64,000 bases of DNA from Paenibacillus sp. N3.4 (GCF_008017805.1 NZ_VRTT01000015.1:47816-111815), one strand, 5' to 3'. Positions 26,847-36,229 are shown, numbered from the stretch's first letter. The notes: generated by a model from the letters alone, not told the origin. Made by a program: numbers and translations.

Positions 26847-27059
26847 TCACCTATTCCAACCCGCTCCAGTATCTTTAATCGCCATTACGCTCTTCTCGCC
26901 ACACTCTGCGATGTGATGACAGCCCTCGCAAACAAGAATTTTAAACCCATTGTTGGGATCCCCACAGCTGCGAAATTTTCGCACCTCTTTTATGACATTT
27001 TGTCGAATAGATGCTTTATGCTTTTTTACAAAGGCATCCCAGCGCCGATGTTCATCGAA
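26847..27059 (-). pseudogene. IS91-family transposase, N-terminal remnant
   Basis: The minus strand reads FDEHRRWDAFVKKHKASIRQ, then EVRKFRSCGDPNNGFKILVCEGCHHI, the start of the zinc-binding N-terminal domain of IS91/IS1294-type transposases (Cys in RSCGDP and CEGCH). After HHI the sequence diverges and stops at 26847. Upstream of the first residue there is a poly-A run and no start codon. Only about 70 codons remain. Confidence 0.6.
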
Positions 27060-27140
27060 AAAAAAAACAAAAACATATAAATTAACTGTTAATAAAGGCC
27101 GCCGGGCAGCTCACGCCCGGTGACCATTCTCTGCCTATTG

Positions 27141-28141
27141 TCAACGAATCGGCTTGCGCTTGAATAATAAATACAGGAAGAACGGGCCCCGATCCCCGCC
27201 GTGAATACCCCTGCCGGTATATCAAGCGGCATAAACAGCATACGTCCGGCCAAATCAGCCAACAGAAGCATAATCGCGCCAGTCAAAGCAGCAACGGGAA
27301 TTATGAGCGAATATGAGTTGCCTACGAGCCTGCGAGCGATATGGGGAGCCATGAGGCCGAGGAACGAAATCATCCCTGCTACCCCGACGGCCGCACCGGC
27401 AAGTGCTACGCTGTAGAGCAGCACCATGACTCGGGTAACCTGAAGTCTGCTGCCAAGCCCCATAGCCGTCGCTTCGCCTAATGTCTGAATCGTCAGCTCC
27501 TTCGCATACAGGAAGGAGAGCGGGATAAAGACGGCAATCCAGGGAAAGATGATCTGCACGTACTTCCAGCTTGTCCCGTAGATGCTGCCTGTCATCCAGT
27601 TCAACACCTGAGCCGCCAAGTAAGCCGGCCCGCTAATGAGCAGGAACATGGTGAGCGCCCCCATCGCGGTTGAGAGGCCAATGCCGATGAGCACCAGCCT
27701 GTAGGTCGAAACCCCTCGCTTCCAGGCAAGTGTATAATTGATCAGCACCGCGAGAAGCGCTCCCACCATCGCAACAACCGGAACCCAATGAATGCTGTAG
27801 CCGGTGAACAGTGTCATGAAAGCAACAGCAGCTGCCGACGCGCCTCCGGTGACGCCCAGAATGTCCGGTGAAGCGAGCGGGTTCCGAATCACCCCCTGCA
27901 GAAGGGCCCCCGATACCGCCAGCGCCGCCCCAACCAGAATCGCGGCAAGGATTCTCGGAAGCCGGAATTTCAGGAGAATCAGCTCTGAGCTGCCCATGTT
28001 CTGTCCGATCAACGAGCGGAAAACATCCTTCATCGGGATGCTTACACTGCCAACAGAGAGGCTAAACATTGAAAGCACTATCATCACTAGAAATAAACTG
28101 ATGATGATCAATGCCGATCTTCTAGATCGTAATTTAGCCAT
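27141..28141 (-). CDS. Iron-siderophore ABC transporter permease (FecCD family), frameshift at C-terminus
   Basis: Second permease of the siderophore importer, with about nine transmembrane segments. FecCD signatures: LPRILAAILVGAALAVSGALLQGVIRNPLASPDILG (shown in part) and ISFLGLMAPHIARRLVG. The start at 28141 overlaps the upstream gene stop by 8 bp and has GGAGGAAGGAG. Near the end, TAGIGA should continue as PFFLYLLFKRKPIR and a TGA at 27141-27143. One base is missing in GGGGCCCG (27183-27190), so the literal frame runs on to 27089. No ATPase gene is present locally; such systems often use FhuC/YusV. Confidence 0.85.
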
Positions 28142-29153
28142 GCTCCTTCCTCCTTGCCGCATGGATCAGGAAAGGAACGCCGAGCATCGCTGTCGCTATC
28201 CCCACGGGTACCTCTTTAGGCATCAGGACGAAACGCGCTGCAAGATCCGCCGCTACAATCAGCACGGCTCCGCTTAATGCACAGCACGGCAACAGCCACC
28301 GGTGATCATGGCCAATCAGCGCCCGGCACAGGTGCGGAACAATTAGTCCGACGAATGCGATTGGACCGGCAGCCGACACGGAACTTCCTGCGAGCAGGAC
28401 GACGGCAAGCGATGACAGCAGCCGTACGAGCGTCACTGGCTGCCCCAGACTCCGAGCACTCTCCTCGCCCAGCACCATAATGTTGAGGGAGCCGGATAAA
28501 AGCAGCGCTAGGCCTAAGCCAATCGCCATATAGGGAGCTACCGACAGCAAATGGTCCAAATTCCTCCCAGAGACGGACCCGATCATCCAGAACAAAGCTG
28601 TATCCAGCGACTGCTTGTTAAGCAGAATCAAACCGGATGTGACCGACGAGGCAAAAGCCCCCATCGCCGCACCGGCCAGCGTCAGCTTGACCGGATCGAA
28701 CCAACTGCCCCGCATTGCTATGGTGTAGACGCAAATCGAGACGAACAGCGCGCCGGCAAAAGCGATCCAAATCATCGTATTCATCGTAAGGGCCGATCCG
28801 TATAGGACCAGCCCGATCACGATGAATAACGAAGCACCTGCATTAATGCCGAAAATAGAAGGTGACGCCAGCGGGTTTCGTGTCAACACCTGCATAACGG
28901 CGCCCGCTACTGCGAGACAGGCACCTACGGCAGCTGCGACCAGAACCCGCGGCACCCGGGTCGTTCTAAGAATCAAATGCTCGTTCGCGCCGTCGAAATG
29001 CTTGTAGCTCATCCACAAATCGCCAAGTCCGTATGTTTTCGCCCCCAGTAAAACGCTTGCTACGGCGAGCACGAGCAGAAACAGTACTCCCGCCGTCAAT
29101 CCAATCATCTTGGTTCTGCGTGTATGAAGCAGGGCTGCCGCATTATTTGACAT
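28134..29153 (-). CDS. Iron-siderophore ABC transporter permease (FecCD family)
   Basis: 339-residue membrane subunit. FecCD signatures: RVPRVLVAAAVGACLAVAGAVMQVLTRNPLASPSIFG (part) and PIAFVGLIVPHLCRALIG. It ends MLGVPFLIHAARRK, a normal C-terminus. Its ATG overlaps the stop of the binding-protein gene by 11 bp and its own end overlaps the next permease by 8 bp, so the three genes form a tightly coupled operon. Expected to pair with the downstream permease as a heterodimer. Confidence 0.9.
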   Translation of the reverse strand: MSNNAAALLHTRRTKMIGLTAGVLFLLVLAVASVLLGAKTYGLGDLWMSYKHFDGANEHLILRTTRVPRVLVAAAVGACLAVAGAVMQVLTRNPLASPSIFGINAGASLFIVIGLVLYGSALTMNTMIWIAFAGALFVSICVYTIAMRGSWFDPVKLTLAGAAMGAFASSVTSGLILLNKQSLDTALFWMIGSVSGRNLDHLLSVAPYMAIGLGLALLLSGSLNIMVLGEESARSLGQPVTLVRLLSSLAVVLLAGSSVSAAGPIAFVGLIVPHLCRALIGHDHRWLLPCCALSGAVLIVAADLAARFVLMPKEVPVGIATAMLGVPFLIHAARRKEHG

Positions 29154-30158
29154 CGAAATACTTAATCAATTCATCCAGAAGCAAGTTAGCCGCTTTGTAT
29201 CCGCCTGCGGAGTTCCAAATTCCTTCATCTACCTGGATCACTTTATTGACTTTCGTAACGTTTAAGTTTTTAAATAAAGGATCGTTCATCCATTCTTTCA
29301 CCGCATTCGCACCATCCGTCTTCCCTTTCGCTTCCGAGACGAAGTAGAATAGGACATCACCATCCATTTTGGCGATATTTTCTTTATTCAAAACTTCAAT
29401 GAAAGAGTCCTTGTCCTGCGACTCGGGACGTGCGACGCCCAATTGGCTCAGCAGCACGCCGGCGAATGTTTGTTTCTGGTAAATGCGCACCTGCGTCGCC
29501 GAGAAACGCACTAGCGAAACTTTCGTTTCTGCCTTGCTGCCGAGCTTTGCTTTCACTTCCGCTACCCGCTTGTCGAAAGCAGCCATCACTTTCTCGCCTT
29601 CATCCTTCTTATTTACCGTCTCCGAGTACAGCTTGAAATTGATTTTCCAATCCCCGACCAAATCAGCTGCGAACACCGTAGGTGCAATTTGCTTCAATTG
29701 ATCGTATATTTTCTCCTGCCTCACTCTGTTCCCGATAATCAAATCCGGTTTCAAGCTGGCAATCAGCTCAAGATTCGGCTGCAACTCATCTCCGACGACT
29801 GTTACATTCTGCATATCGTTCTTGATATGGTCGTACCATGCTCGCCGAGCCAGGACATAACCGCTCCCACGGGTTTAACACCGACTGCGAGCAGCGCTTC
29901 CGTCCCCTCATTGGTCAGGATAACGACTCGGGATGGCGTGCCCTTGATCGTCGTTTCACCCATTGCGTGTTTAATGACCCGCGGGGCATCAGCTTCCTTA
30001 TTCGCCGCAGCGGATGGAGAGCTGCTAGCGCTCGGGACCGGCGTCACACCATTGGTCGTGGTAGGTGTTGTCGTTGAACCAGTTGAGCAGGCACTTAACA
30101 ATAATGTGAAACAGATGACAACCATGGTAGTCATCCAGGCACTTGATTTCTTATACAT
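29143..30158 (-). CDS. Siderophore-binding lipoprotein (FecB/BtuF fold), frameshifted
   Basis: Starts at the ATG at 30158 with GAGGGAG 8 nt upstream. Lipobox LLLSACS, then a Thr/Ser/Pro/Ala-rich spacer. The binding domain follows: VIKHAMGETTIKGTPSRVVIL ... LLAVGVKPVGAV in the first lobe, and LELIASLKPDLIIGNRVRQ to LLLDELIKYFDVK in the second. Between SWLGE and MQNVTVV one base is missing (about 29839-29842); adding it gives SWLGEPWYDHIKNDMQNV. It is the first gene of the Fur-controlled importer and also continues in frame from the upstream AraC gene. Confidence 0.82.
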
Positions 30159-31112
30159 CTTTGAATCTCCCTCTTCTCTATAGTGATAATGATTCTCATA
30201 ACCATTACTACTATAGCGTCTAAGCCCCCCCTCCACAATGGGATATTTCGACAGCGGGAATGGATTATTTCGACGCCCTTCCCTAGCATGCGACTCTTTG
30301 AATCTTTGGGGAGAAATGCCTTCCTGCTTCTTGAAAATCCGGCTGAAATAGTAACTGTCCGCGTAGCCGACACTCTCAGAGATCTCTTTCAGCGTTCTGT
30401 CCGTATAGATGAGAAGCGCCTTGGCCTTGTTCACCCGAAGTTGGATCAAATACACGATCGGGCTTGTATTCATTTGATTCTTAAACAAACGAAGCAGTTG
30501 TCTTGACGTACATTCCAGCATGTCGGCTAACGCTTCCAGCGTCAACGGTTCCTGATAATGTTCTTCCATATAATAGACGGCTTGGCTGACGAGATCGGGA
30601 TGGATGACGTCGACCCCTTGTTCGTGCAGCTGCTCGACCAGTTCGTAAAGCAATTGATAGAATAGCGTCTTCACTTTGAATTTATCGAGCGGACTGGGTG
30701 CCTGCCATATTTGATACATATGCTCCAGCTTCTGCAGCCAAGATATCGGAAACTTAGGCGAAAAACTATAGTGCAACTGGAACGGATTCTCGCGCTCCAT
30801 CAGATTGACCAGGTCATATCGGCTCGGAAGCGGCAATGTTGCCTTATACAGCACCATAAAATATTCCAGTTGCTCCACAGCGGCAATGTCGAGTCTAAGC
30901 CCCTTACCTACGTGCAGAACCTGGAATCGCTGCATACGGCTTTCGATTCCGTCTATGTGCAGCTGGGCACTGCCGCTGGTGACATACAGGAAAGCGCTTG
31001 TCGGCACGCGATATCCGCGCATCACTTCGCCAGGCTCTAGCAGAATTAGGCGAACGTCCATCACTCTAATGAGAACATGATTCCACAATACGATATGGTC
31101 GCTAATTCTCAT
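30159..31112 (-). CDS. AraC-family regulator of the siderophore cluster, reads into the binding-protein gene
   Basis: N-terminal sensing domain (residues about 1-170), then the AraC domain: LTLEALADMLECTSRQLLRLFKNQMNTSP and LKEISESVGYADSYYFSRIFKKQEGISPQRFKE (parts). After ...SPQRFKESHA, where such proteins normally stop, the frame stays open for about 45 unlikely residues. These cross the Fur promoter and continue into the lipoprotein at 30158. In B. subtilis the related Btr has a binding-protein-like domain fused to AraC, but here the second part has its own signal peptide, ribosome site and promoter. I therefore end the annotation at the lipoprotein start. It probably senses siderophore and activates uptake. 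Confidence 0.75.
30185..30238 (-). promoter_or_regulatory. Sigma-A-like promoter with Fur box for the siderophore importer
   Basis: On the minus strand: -35 TTGTGG (30233-30238), 17-bp spacer, -10 TATAGT (30210-30215). The box GGTTATGAGAATCATTATC (30185-30203) follows directly and matches the Fur consensus GATAATGATAATCATTATC at 16 of 19 positions. It covers the expected start site, so iron-loaded Fur would block transcription. Confidence 0.75.
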
Positions 31113-31162
31113 AAATCAGTCATTCCTTTCTTTCCCATCTATTAAACTATCATATCATAATT

Positions 31163-31181
31163 GAAAATAATTCTCATTATC
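31163..31181 (-). promoter_or_regulatory. Fur box upstream of the AraC regulator
   Basis: GAAAATAATTCTCATTATC matches the 19-bp Fur consensus at 15 positions. It lies about 50 bp before the AraC start codon at 31112, so regulator and importer would both be iron-repressed. Confidence 0.6.
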
Positions 31182-31230
31182 ATTTGGAATTCGAATTCAT
31201 AGTTTCCGTTCTTCCTGTTTTATAAGAAAA

Positions 31231-31313
31231 ACCATCTAGGAGAAACACCCAGACGGTCCTTTTGATCCTGTATCTGAATAAAATCTTGTTGAATTATGCT
31301 CCCGTTAGCTCAA
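31231..31313. repeat. Intergenic palindromic element
   Basis: Stem ACCATCT/AGACGGT (31231-31237 with 31251-31257), then TTGAATTATGCTCCCGTTAG (31289-31308). This last part matches 20329-20348 except at four positions. It lies downstream of the LysR gene, about 110 bp past its stop. Confidence 0.5.
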
Positions 31314-31421
31314 TGCTCAATGCTCAACGCCCAGCGGACATCTGAATAAAAAACTCCATTTTGTGAGGATGTTACCCAGGTATAGCCAAAGCATGCCTCT
31401 GATCCAAATTGGGTTGTTAAC

Positions 31422-32315
31422 CTATTGTAATTGGTTACCACTGGATAAAGACTTGAAATATTCTACAACTACCTCACGGAATTCTAGTGCAGCCCGCGAA
31501 ATGTATCGACTTCTGTGCCGTAATAAAGCAATCTCACGTACCAATTCATGTTCCTCTAATTTGAGATATTGGATATGTTCCCGTGAATTCATTGCCGTAC
31601 TTGGTATGAAACCAATCCCAATTCCAGCTTCCACAAGAGTGCTTAGCCTGGCAGGCTCATTTCCCTCATATACATATTTAGGTGCAAATCCAGCCGATTT
31701 GCATACGGAGTCTACTAAATCGCGAGTACTGTAGCCCCTCTTAACACCGACAAACCATTCATCCTTAAGTTCTGTCAAAGATACGCTGCTTTGGTTTGCC
31801 AGCCGATGACCCTTTTGAACAGCAACAAGGATGGGGTCAATGAACACGATTTGGCACTCTATGTCATCCCCATGTATTGGAGGTGAGGACAAGCAGAAAT
31901 CAACCTCTCCTCGATGAAGAAGTGTATCCATTTCCTGTGTGGTCAACATTTGGACATGAAATTGGATATGGGGATGCTTTTTTCGAAACTCTCTAAGGAT
32001 ATTAGGCAACGTGCTTGCATTGGTCACCGCCAATTCGATTGTGCCATGTTCCGGACTGGACAAATCGCTAATCTCCTGCTTCCCCTGTTCCAATTCAAAC
32101 AAAGCCCTTTCCGCACGGCGAAGGAACCTGCTTCCAAACTCATTCAATCGAAGCTTCCTCCCTGTTCGATCGAATAGGGGGACCCCCAGATCCTCCTCTA
32201 GGCGCTGAATCGTTTTGCTTAGCGACGATTGAGTAACGTGAAGACTTCGTGCAGCTTCGGTCATGTGTTCCAATCGAGCTACCGCGAGAAAATATTGCAA
32301 TTGAAGAAGTTCCAT
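31422..32315 (-). CDS. LysR-family transcriptional regulator
   Basis: 297 residues. The ATG at 32315 has GGAGGG 6 nt upstream and begins the winged helix domain: LQLQYFLAVARLEHMTEAARSLHVTQSSLSKTIQRLEEDLGVPLFDR (part). A periplasmic-binding-like effector domain follows (IELAVTNASTLPNILREF ... EAGIGIGFIPSTAM). It is divergent from the MFS exporter gene with only 114 bp between the starts, so it most likely controls that exporter in answer to its substrate. Related regulators are CynR/YwbI-like. Confidence 0.88.
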   Translation of the reverse strand: MELLQLQYFLAVARLEHMTEAARSLHVTQSSLSKTIQRLEEDLGVPLFDRTGRKLRLNEFGSRFLRRAERALFELEQGKQEISDLSSPEHGTIELAVTNASTLPNILREFRKKHPHIQFHVQMLTTQEMDTLLHRGEVDFCLSSPPIHGDDIECQIVFIDPILVAVQKGHRLANQSSVSLTELKDEWFVGVKRGYSTRDLVDSVCKSAGFAPKYVYEGNEPARLSTLVEAGIGIGFIPSTAMNSREHIQYLKLEEHELVREIALLRHRSRYISRAALEFREVVVEYFKSLSSGNQLQ

Positions 32316-32429
32316 TTCATACCCTCCATTCATTCCCTCAAGTCAATGATATCATAGCATAAAATGCATTGGAGTAAATACTCGATCTCAAGTACGATAT
32401 CATTAAAACACTTTGGGGGGAACTAAAAA

Positions 32430-33812
32430 ATGAATGCTCGCAGTTGGTGGTTGATGATTTCCGTAGGACTGGGGATGCTCTTGAACCCATTAAATTCTTC
32501 GATGGTGGCTGTAGCTATTCCCAGGTTGCAAAATGGGTTCCAACTTGATTTTACCGTTGTTTCCTGGATTATCTTTTCTTTCTACATAGCAAGTGCTATC
32601 GCTAACCCTGTCATGGGAAAGGCCAGTGATTTATTCGGTCGCAAGAAGATATTTCTTGCCGGGCTTGTTGTAGCCTTCGTAGCATCAATATTAGCCCCAC
32701 TATCGCCAAACTTTGGGTGGCTCATCGTATTCCGCATTGTGCAATCCATCGGAACAAGCATGATGATTTCAGTTGGAATGGCCATTGTTCGAATTCATAT
32801 TACGGAGAAACAATCGACCGCGCTGTCTGTTTTGTCCATCTTTCAATCCGGAGCCGCAGCCATTGGACCCTTTATTGGCGGGGTTTTGATTCACTGGTGG
32901 GATTGGCCTGCGATCTTTTTCGTCAATATTCCGTTCGTGGTGGCGAGCTTTCTATTCGCTTGGAGGATGATTCCTAAGGACGAACCAGCATCCGTTGCAC
33001 GCATCATGTCTTTTCGTAAATGGTTGAATTTAATGGATGTGTCAGGGATCCTTCTCTTCACAACGGGTCTGGTTGCTACACTCGTTGGATTACTGTCAGC
33101 AAAATCATCCGGGCATGTCTCATTGTGGCATATCATTGTCCTGTTGATCGGCCTCGTTGCACTGGGGGTTTTCGTACGACATGAGTTAAAAGCGACGTCA
33201 CCCTTTATTCCTTTGCGGACATTCGCCAAATTTCCTACGATGACTTGGGTCAATATCGAATTCATGCTCGTCAACGTACTTTTTTACGCTATCTTTTTCG
33301 GGCTTCCGTCCTACTTGCAAATGGTACGTCATGTTAGTGAGTTCCATACAGGGATTCTCATGCTAACCCTAGGCTTGTGTTCGCTCGTTGCTTCTTCAAT
33401 AGCAGGACGATGGATCGATAAATCAGGACCAGGGCCGGTATTGCTAGTATCTGCAATCCTGATGACATTCGGGTCAGTGTGGATCGTGACATTGAATCAA
33501 ACTTCACCGGTTATCAGTGTGTGTATGGCGTTAGCTGCCTTCGGTATTAGCAACGGGTTGAACAGTGTAGGTATGCAAGCGGCCTTGTTCAAAAGTTCTC
33601 CAAAAGAAATAATCGGTGTAGCATCTGGATTATTTAGTACATCTAGAAACCTGGGAGCCATTCTCTCTTCATTGTTGATAGGCATCGTAATAGGAGATAA
33701 GTTCAGCTTCGGGGGATTTCGATTGCTTGGGATTATCCTTACGGTAATTGCACTATCCTTGGTATTCATGAGTCGGAGGCGCCGGGAGTCAGAACAATTG
33801 CAAGAGTCTTAG
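32430..33812 (+). CDS. MFS drug/metabolite exporter (DHA2, EmrB/QacA-like)
   Basis: 460 residues, about 13-14 transmembrane segments. Motif A is GKASDLFGRKKIFLAG after the second segment. The opening MISVGLGMLLNPLNSSMVAVAIPRL is typical of DHA2 drug:H+ antiporters such as EmrB, and the last part has GIASGLF-like ISNGLNS. GGGGGG lies about 10 nt before the ATG. The divergent LysR gene is the expected regulator; two GATATCAT repeats in the intergenic DNA (32347-32354 and near 32397) are candidate operator parts. Substrate unknown. Confidence 0.87.
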   Translation: MNARSWWLMISVGLGMLLNPLNSSMVAVAIPRLQNGFQLDFTVVSWIIFSFYIASAIANPVMGKASDLFGRKKIFLAGLVVAFVASILAPLSPNFGWLIVFRIVQSIGTSMMISVGMAIVRIHITEKQSTALSVLSIFQSGAAAIGPFIGGVLIHWWDWPAIFFVNIPFVVASFLFAWRMIPKDEPASVARIMSFRKWLNLMDVSGILLFTTGLVATLVGLLSAKSSGHVSLWHIIVLLIGLVALGVFVRHELKATSPFIPLRTFAKFPTMTWVNIEFMLVNVLFYAIFFGLPSYLQMVRHVSEFHTGILMLTLGLCSLVASSIAGRWIDKSGPGPVLLVSAILMTFGSVWIVTLNQTSPVISVCMALAAFGISNGLNSVGMQAALFKSSPKEIIGVASGLFSTSRNLGAILSSLLIGIVIGDKFSFGGFRLLGIILTVIALSLVFMSRRRRESEQLQES

Positions 33813-33890
33813 GTTCACCATGTTCAAATAAGGTAAAAGTGTTATTTAACGATTTCAAGCTGAGAAAGTTGAGTAAAAAAGATTGGCTCT

Positions 33891-33980
33891 AATATAGAAA
33901 CAGCGGCAGCTTGGACCAAAAAAAAGTCCTAGACTACCGCTTTTTTATTCAACTAACGTTTTCTGTTAGAATTCAATGAT
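33891..33980. repeat. Dispersed hairpin element, copy 2
   Basis: ATAGAAACAGCGGCAG...AGTCCTAGACTACCGC is the same element as at 13061-13150, including the downstream CTGTTAGAATTCAATGAT. The stem is less perfect here (AGCGG/CCGCT plus GGAC/GTCC). It separates the MFS gene from the convergent DJ-1-like gene and can act as a two-way terminator. Confidence 0.6.
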
Positions 33981-34017
33981 TTGTGGTCTAGTTATACATA
34001 TTCTATTTACTTATCAG

Positions 34018-34647
34018 CTAGTTGATAGAATTCATTAACTCGAAGAAGTATTTTTGTTCATGAGTCTGATAAAGATTGAACCATGAATGTAACGTTTCTG
34101 GTGCAAATACATCTAGCACCTTCAATACATGCATCGCAAATTCCAACGGAGCTATTCCTGATGCAGTAACTAAATTCCCATCAGTTACTGCTGGTTCCAT
34201 TTCATAATATTTTTCTCCAATATAATTAGGACAAATCATTTTCATATAGTCTAGATTGTTGCTTGTATGCCTTCTTGAGTCCAGCAAACCCATCTTTGCA
34301 AGTCCCACTGTTGCACCACAAATCGCCGCAACAACAGAACCTTCTTTTAAAGATTTAGAAACTTTTTTCAATATAGGTTCGTGAATTGCTTCTGTCCAAG
34401 TATTTCCGCCTGGAAGAACTAAAACATCCGTACTTTCCAAAATACACTCATCAATAGAAATACTAGGTAGTATTTTCAGTCCTCCCATTGTAGTAACAGG
34501 ATTTTTATCAACGCTTACTGCAACCACCTCTAAAGGCGCTAATTCTTTTTTAAAATACCTTCCCGAGTTTAGTTCAGCAATTAAATAACCTACCTCCCAG
34601 TCAGACATCGTATCAAATACATAAAGATACACTTTTTTTGTATGCAT
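34018..34647 (-). CDS. DJ-1/PfpI-family protein
   Basis: 209 residues. The start at 34647 is chosen for GGGAG 9 nt upstream; the open frame reaches 34713. Flavodoxin-like fold with VYLYVFDTMSDWEVGYLIAEL, LVLPGGNTW and the nucleophile elbow VVAAICGATVGLAKMG with its Cys. Members include chaperone/glyoxalase-like proteins, isonitrile hydratases and AraC-linked sensors, so no reaction can be assigned. Single gene, AT-rich. Confidence 0.82.
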   Translation of the reverse strand: MHTKKVYLYVFDTMSDWEVGYLIAELNSGRYFKKELAPLEVVAVSVDKNPVTTMGGLKILPSISIDECILESTDVLVLPGGNTWTEAIHEPILKKVSKSLKEGSVVAAICGATVGLAKMGLLDSRRHTSNNLDYMKMICPNYIGEKYYEMEPAVTDGNLVTASGIAPLEFAMHVLKVLDVFAPETLHSWFNLYQTHEQKYFFELMNSIN

Positions 34648-35091
34648 AAATACACACTCCCTTTTGTAATTAATTAATCGATATACCCTATTATAAAAAA
34701 ACTTTACTGACATCTTCCGTCAGTAAAGTTTAGTATAGCTCCCTTAATTTGAATAAAGATGATTCATTTTTAATGCCAATACAACAACCATAGTACTATA
34801 CATTTTAGAAAATCTCTGCCTGTTTAGTTCGTAAAAGCAGCCGATCAATCTGAGCAGCTGCCCTAAATTGTTGTTTTTGAGCTCTCATTTTAAGTTAGAT
34901 CTGAACTGTTAATAACGTGGTATCGTCGACGACTTTATAGTTTCTCCGTCACTTAATCCAGCCACACCATAATGCAAAATTGTCCGAAAGCAGAAAGTAG
35001 AATTATTGAGATCATGAGGAGAAGCATGTTTATATGAAAACCATCATCATATTTTTTACATAAAACATTTAACATGGGACTTAGAAGTGCC
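34648..35091. other. Gap of about 440 bp
   Basis: No gene, terminator or RNA motif I can support. It adjoins the truncated left side of the second MITE-like copy, and the inverted left end GGCCACTGAAAA is not present in it. Confidence 0.4.
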
Positions 35092-35545
35092 AAATTAGCA
35101 ATGAATGGCACCCTGTGAATTCGGACCCGCCTGTCTCGACTACGATGGTAAAACGTTTAGATAGGCAAGCGGACACAACAGCCGTTATTTGCCCTTTATC
35201 CCTCGCCTTGCGCCTGCTTCCGGACATACGTTCCGTTAAGTGCGGAGAAATCATAGACATTGGCCTCTGATCGCTCGAATAAAGGCGCTGATGTCCGTTA
35301 AGTTCCAAATAGGCCATTCAAGACGACAATAACGGCTGCACGGTCCGTTCATCAGTTCGTTCATCGGTCCATTTATCGGTCCGTTCATCTCCTCCCCCTC
35401 TTGCACCCTCTTTCCTTTCGTCAAGCTCCGATTTCGATGTTGAACGCCTAAAATAGACGACTCTAAAATTCAAGGAATGAATTTGAGTCGTCTTTTTTGA
35501 TATAACTATTTAATTCCTCCAAAAAATGGAAGTTTTTCAGTGGCC
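35092..35545. repeat. Second copy of the 489-bp MITE-like element, left end missing
   Basis: From 35107 (GGCACCCTGTGAATTCGGAC) to the right end TTTTTCAGTGGCC (35533-35545) it follows 5337-5729, including the internal hairpin GACGACTC...GAGTCGTC. It carries an extra run of 12-bp near-repeats (CGGTCC plus GTTCATC units, about 35340-35392). No left inverted end and no target duplication is visible. Confidence 0.7.
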
Positions 35546-35581
35546 CTCATTGAGGAGCATGCTCTTTCTATTCATCATCGC

Positions 35582-36016
35582 TTACGCTAACAATTGTGGG
35601 TTTGTCATAAACAATACCGCTACAATCACAGCAACAGCTGCGATCCAGCTGAATGCTTTAATTTTAGCAGCGTCAGCAGCTGCACTTTTACCTGCTTTGC
35701 TGTTCGCAATCAACTTCTTCAATCTTCCACCGATCATCCCAGTAAGAGCTCCCACAATCAGAAGCAGGATAACAGCCAGAGTCATCCAAAGAATAGATGG
35801 TTTTGGATCCACTTGACTGATCATTGCGCCCCCCGTAAGGAAAGTTACAATCAAGGAAAACTGGCCGATTCGATTGAACGTGGAAAGCAAGCCCGCAAAG
35901 CTCTCTTGTGCTGCTCCGGACAAAGCTGCAGCACGTCCCACGACGAAAGGGAAAACCACATATACGCCCAATAATAAGGCACTAACAACATGCAAAAAAA
36001 TCATAACTTGATACAT
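35582..36016 (-). CDS. Integral membrane protein, four segments
   Basis: 144 residues, strongly hydrophobic, four predicted membrane helices (about 3-25, 50-68, 75-95 and 121-140). The His in MIFLHVVSALLLGVYVVFPFVVG recalls small DUF2269/CopD-like proteins with a helix-borne His. A Lys/Ala-rich loop (NSKAGKSAAADAAKIK) precedes the last helix. Function unknown. It is followed by the MITE copy and has its own promoter region upstream. Confidence 0.65.
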   Translation of the reverse strand: MYQVMIFLHVVSALLLGVYVVFPFVVGRAAALSGAAQESFAGLLSTFNRIGQFSLIVTFLTGGAMISQVDPKPSILWMTLAVILLLIVGALTGMIGGRLKKLIANSKAGKSAAADAAKIKAFSWIAAVAVIVAVLFMTNPQLLA

Positions 36017-36161
36017 TGGACACCCTCCGTAAATTGATGAAATGGTTTCCTTAAGTATAACCGAATTTCAACCGTGCTTACAAGAAAGCGATCCCATAAA
36101 TGTGGCTTATTCACGATTTCTACATAATCATGTGACTAATTGTTGTAAGGCATTCAAAAAC

Positions 36162-36200
36162 ACCCTATCTACCTCACAGTAAGCATGAGTCAGATAGGGT
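36162..36200 (-). terminator. Terminator after the secreted protein gene
   Basis: ACCCTATCT (36162-36170) pairs with AGATAGGGT (36192-36200), loop about 21 nt with some inner pairing. It lies 30 bp past the stop codon at 36230; the minus strand continues with a short T-rich tract. Confidence 0.55.
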
Positions 36201-36229
36201 ATTAAATAGATCTCTTGAATATTGCCAGC

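Noticed and set aside
27047..27075. Poly-A/T tract as a promoter or start of a gene with repeated Phe
   Set aside because: The frame through the tract hits a stop at once in the ATG frame; it is more likely the edge of the IS91 remnant.
26826..27080. Plus-strand open frame of 84 codons after the decarboxylase
   Set aside because: It overlaps the terminator hairpin and the complement of the IS91 remnant, with no ribosome site.
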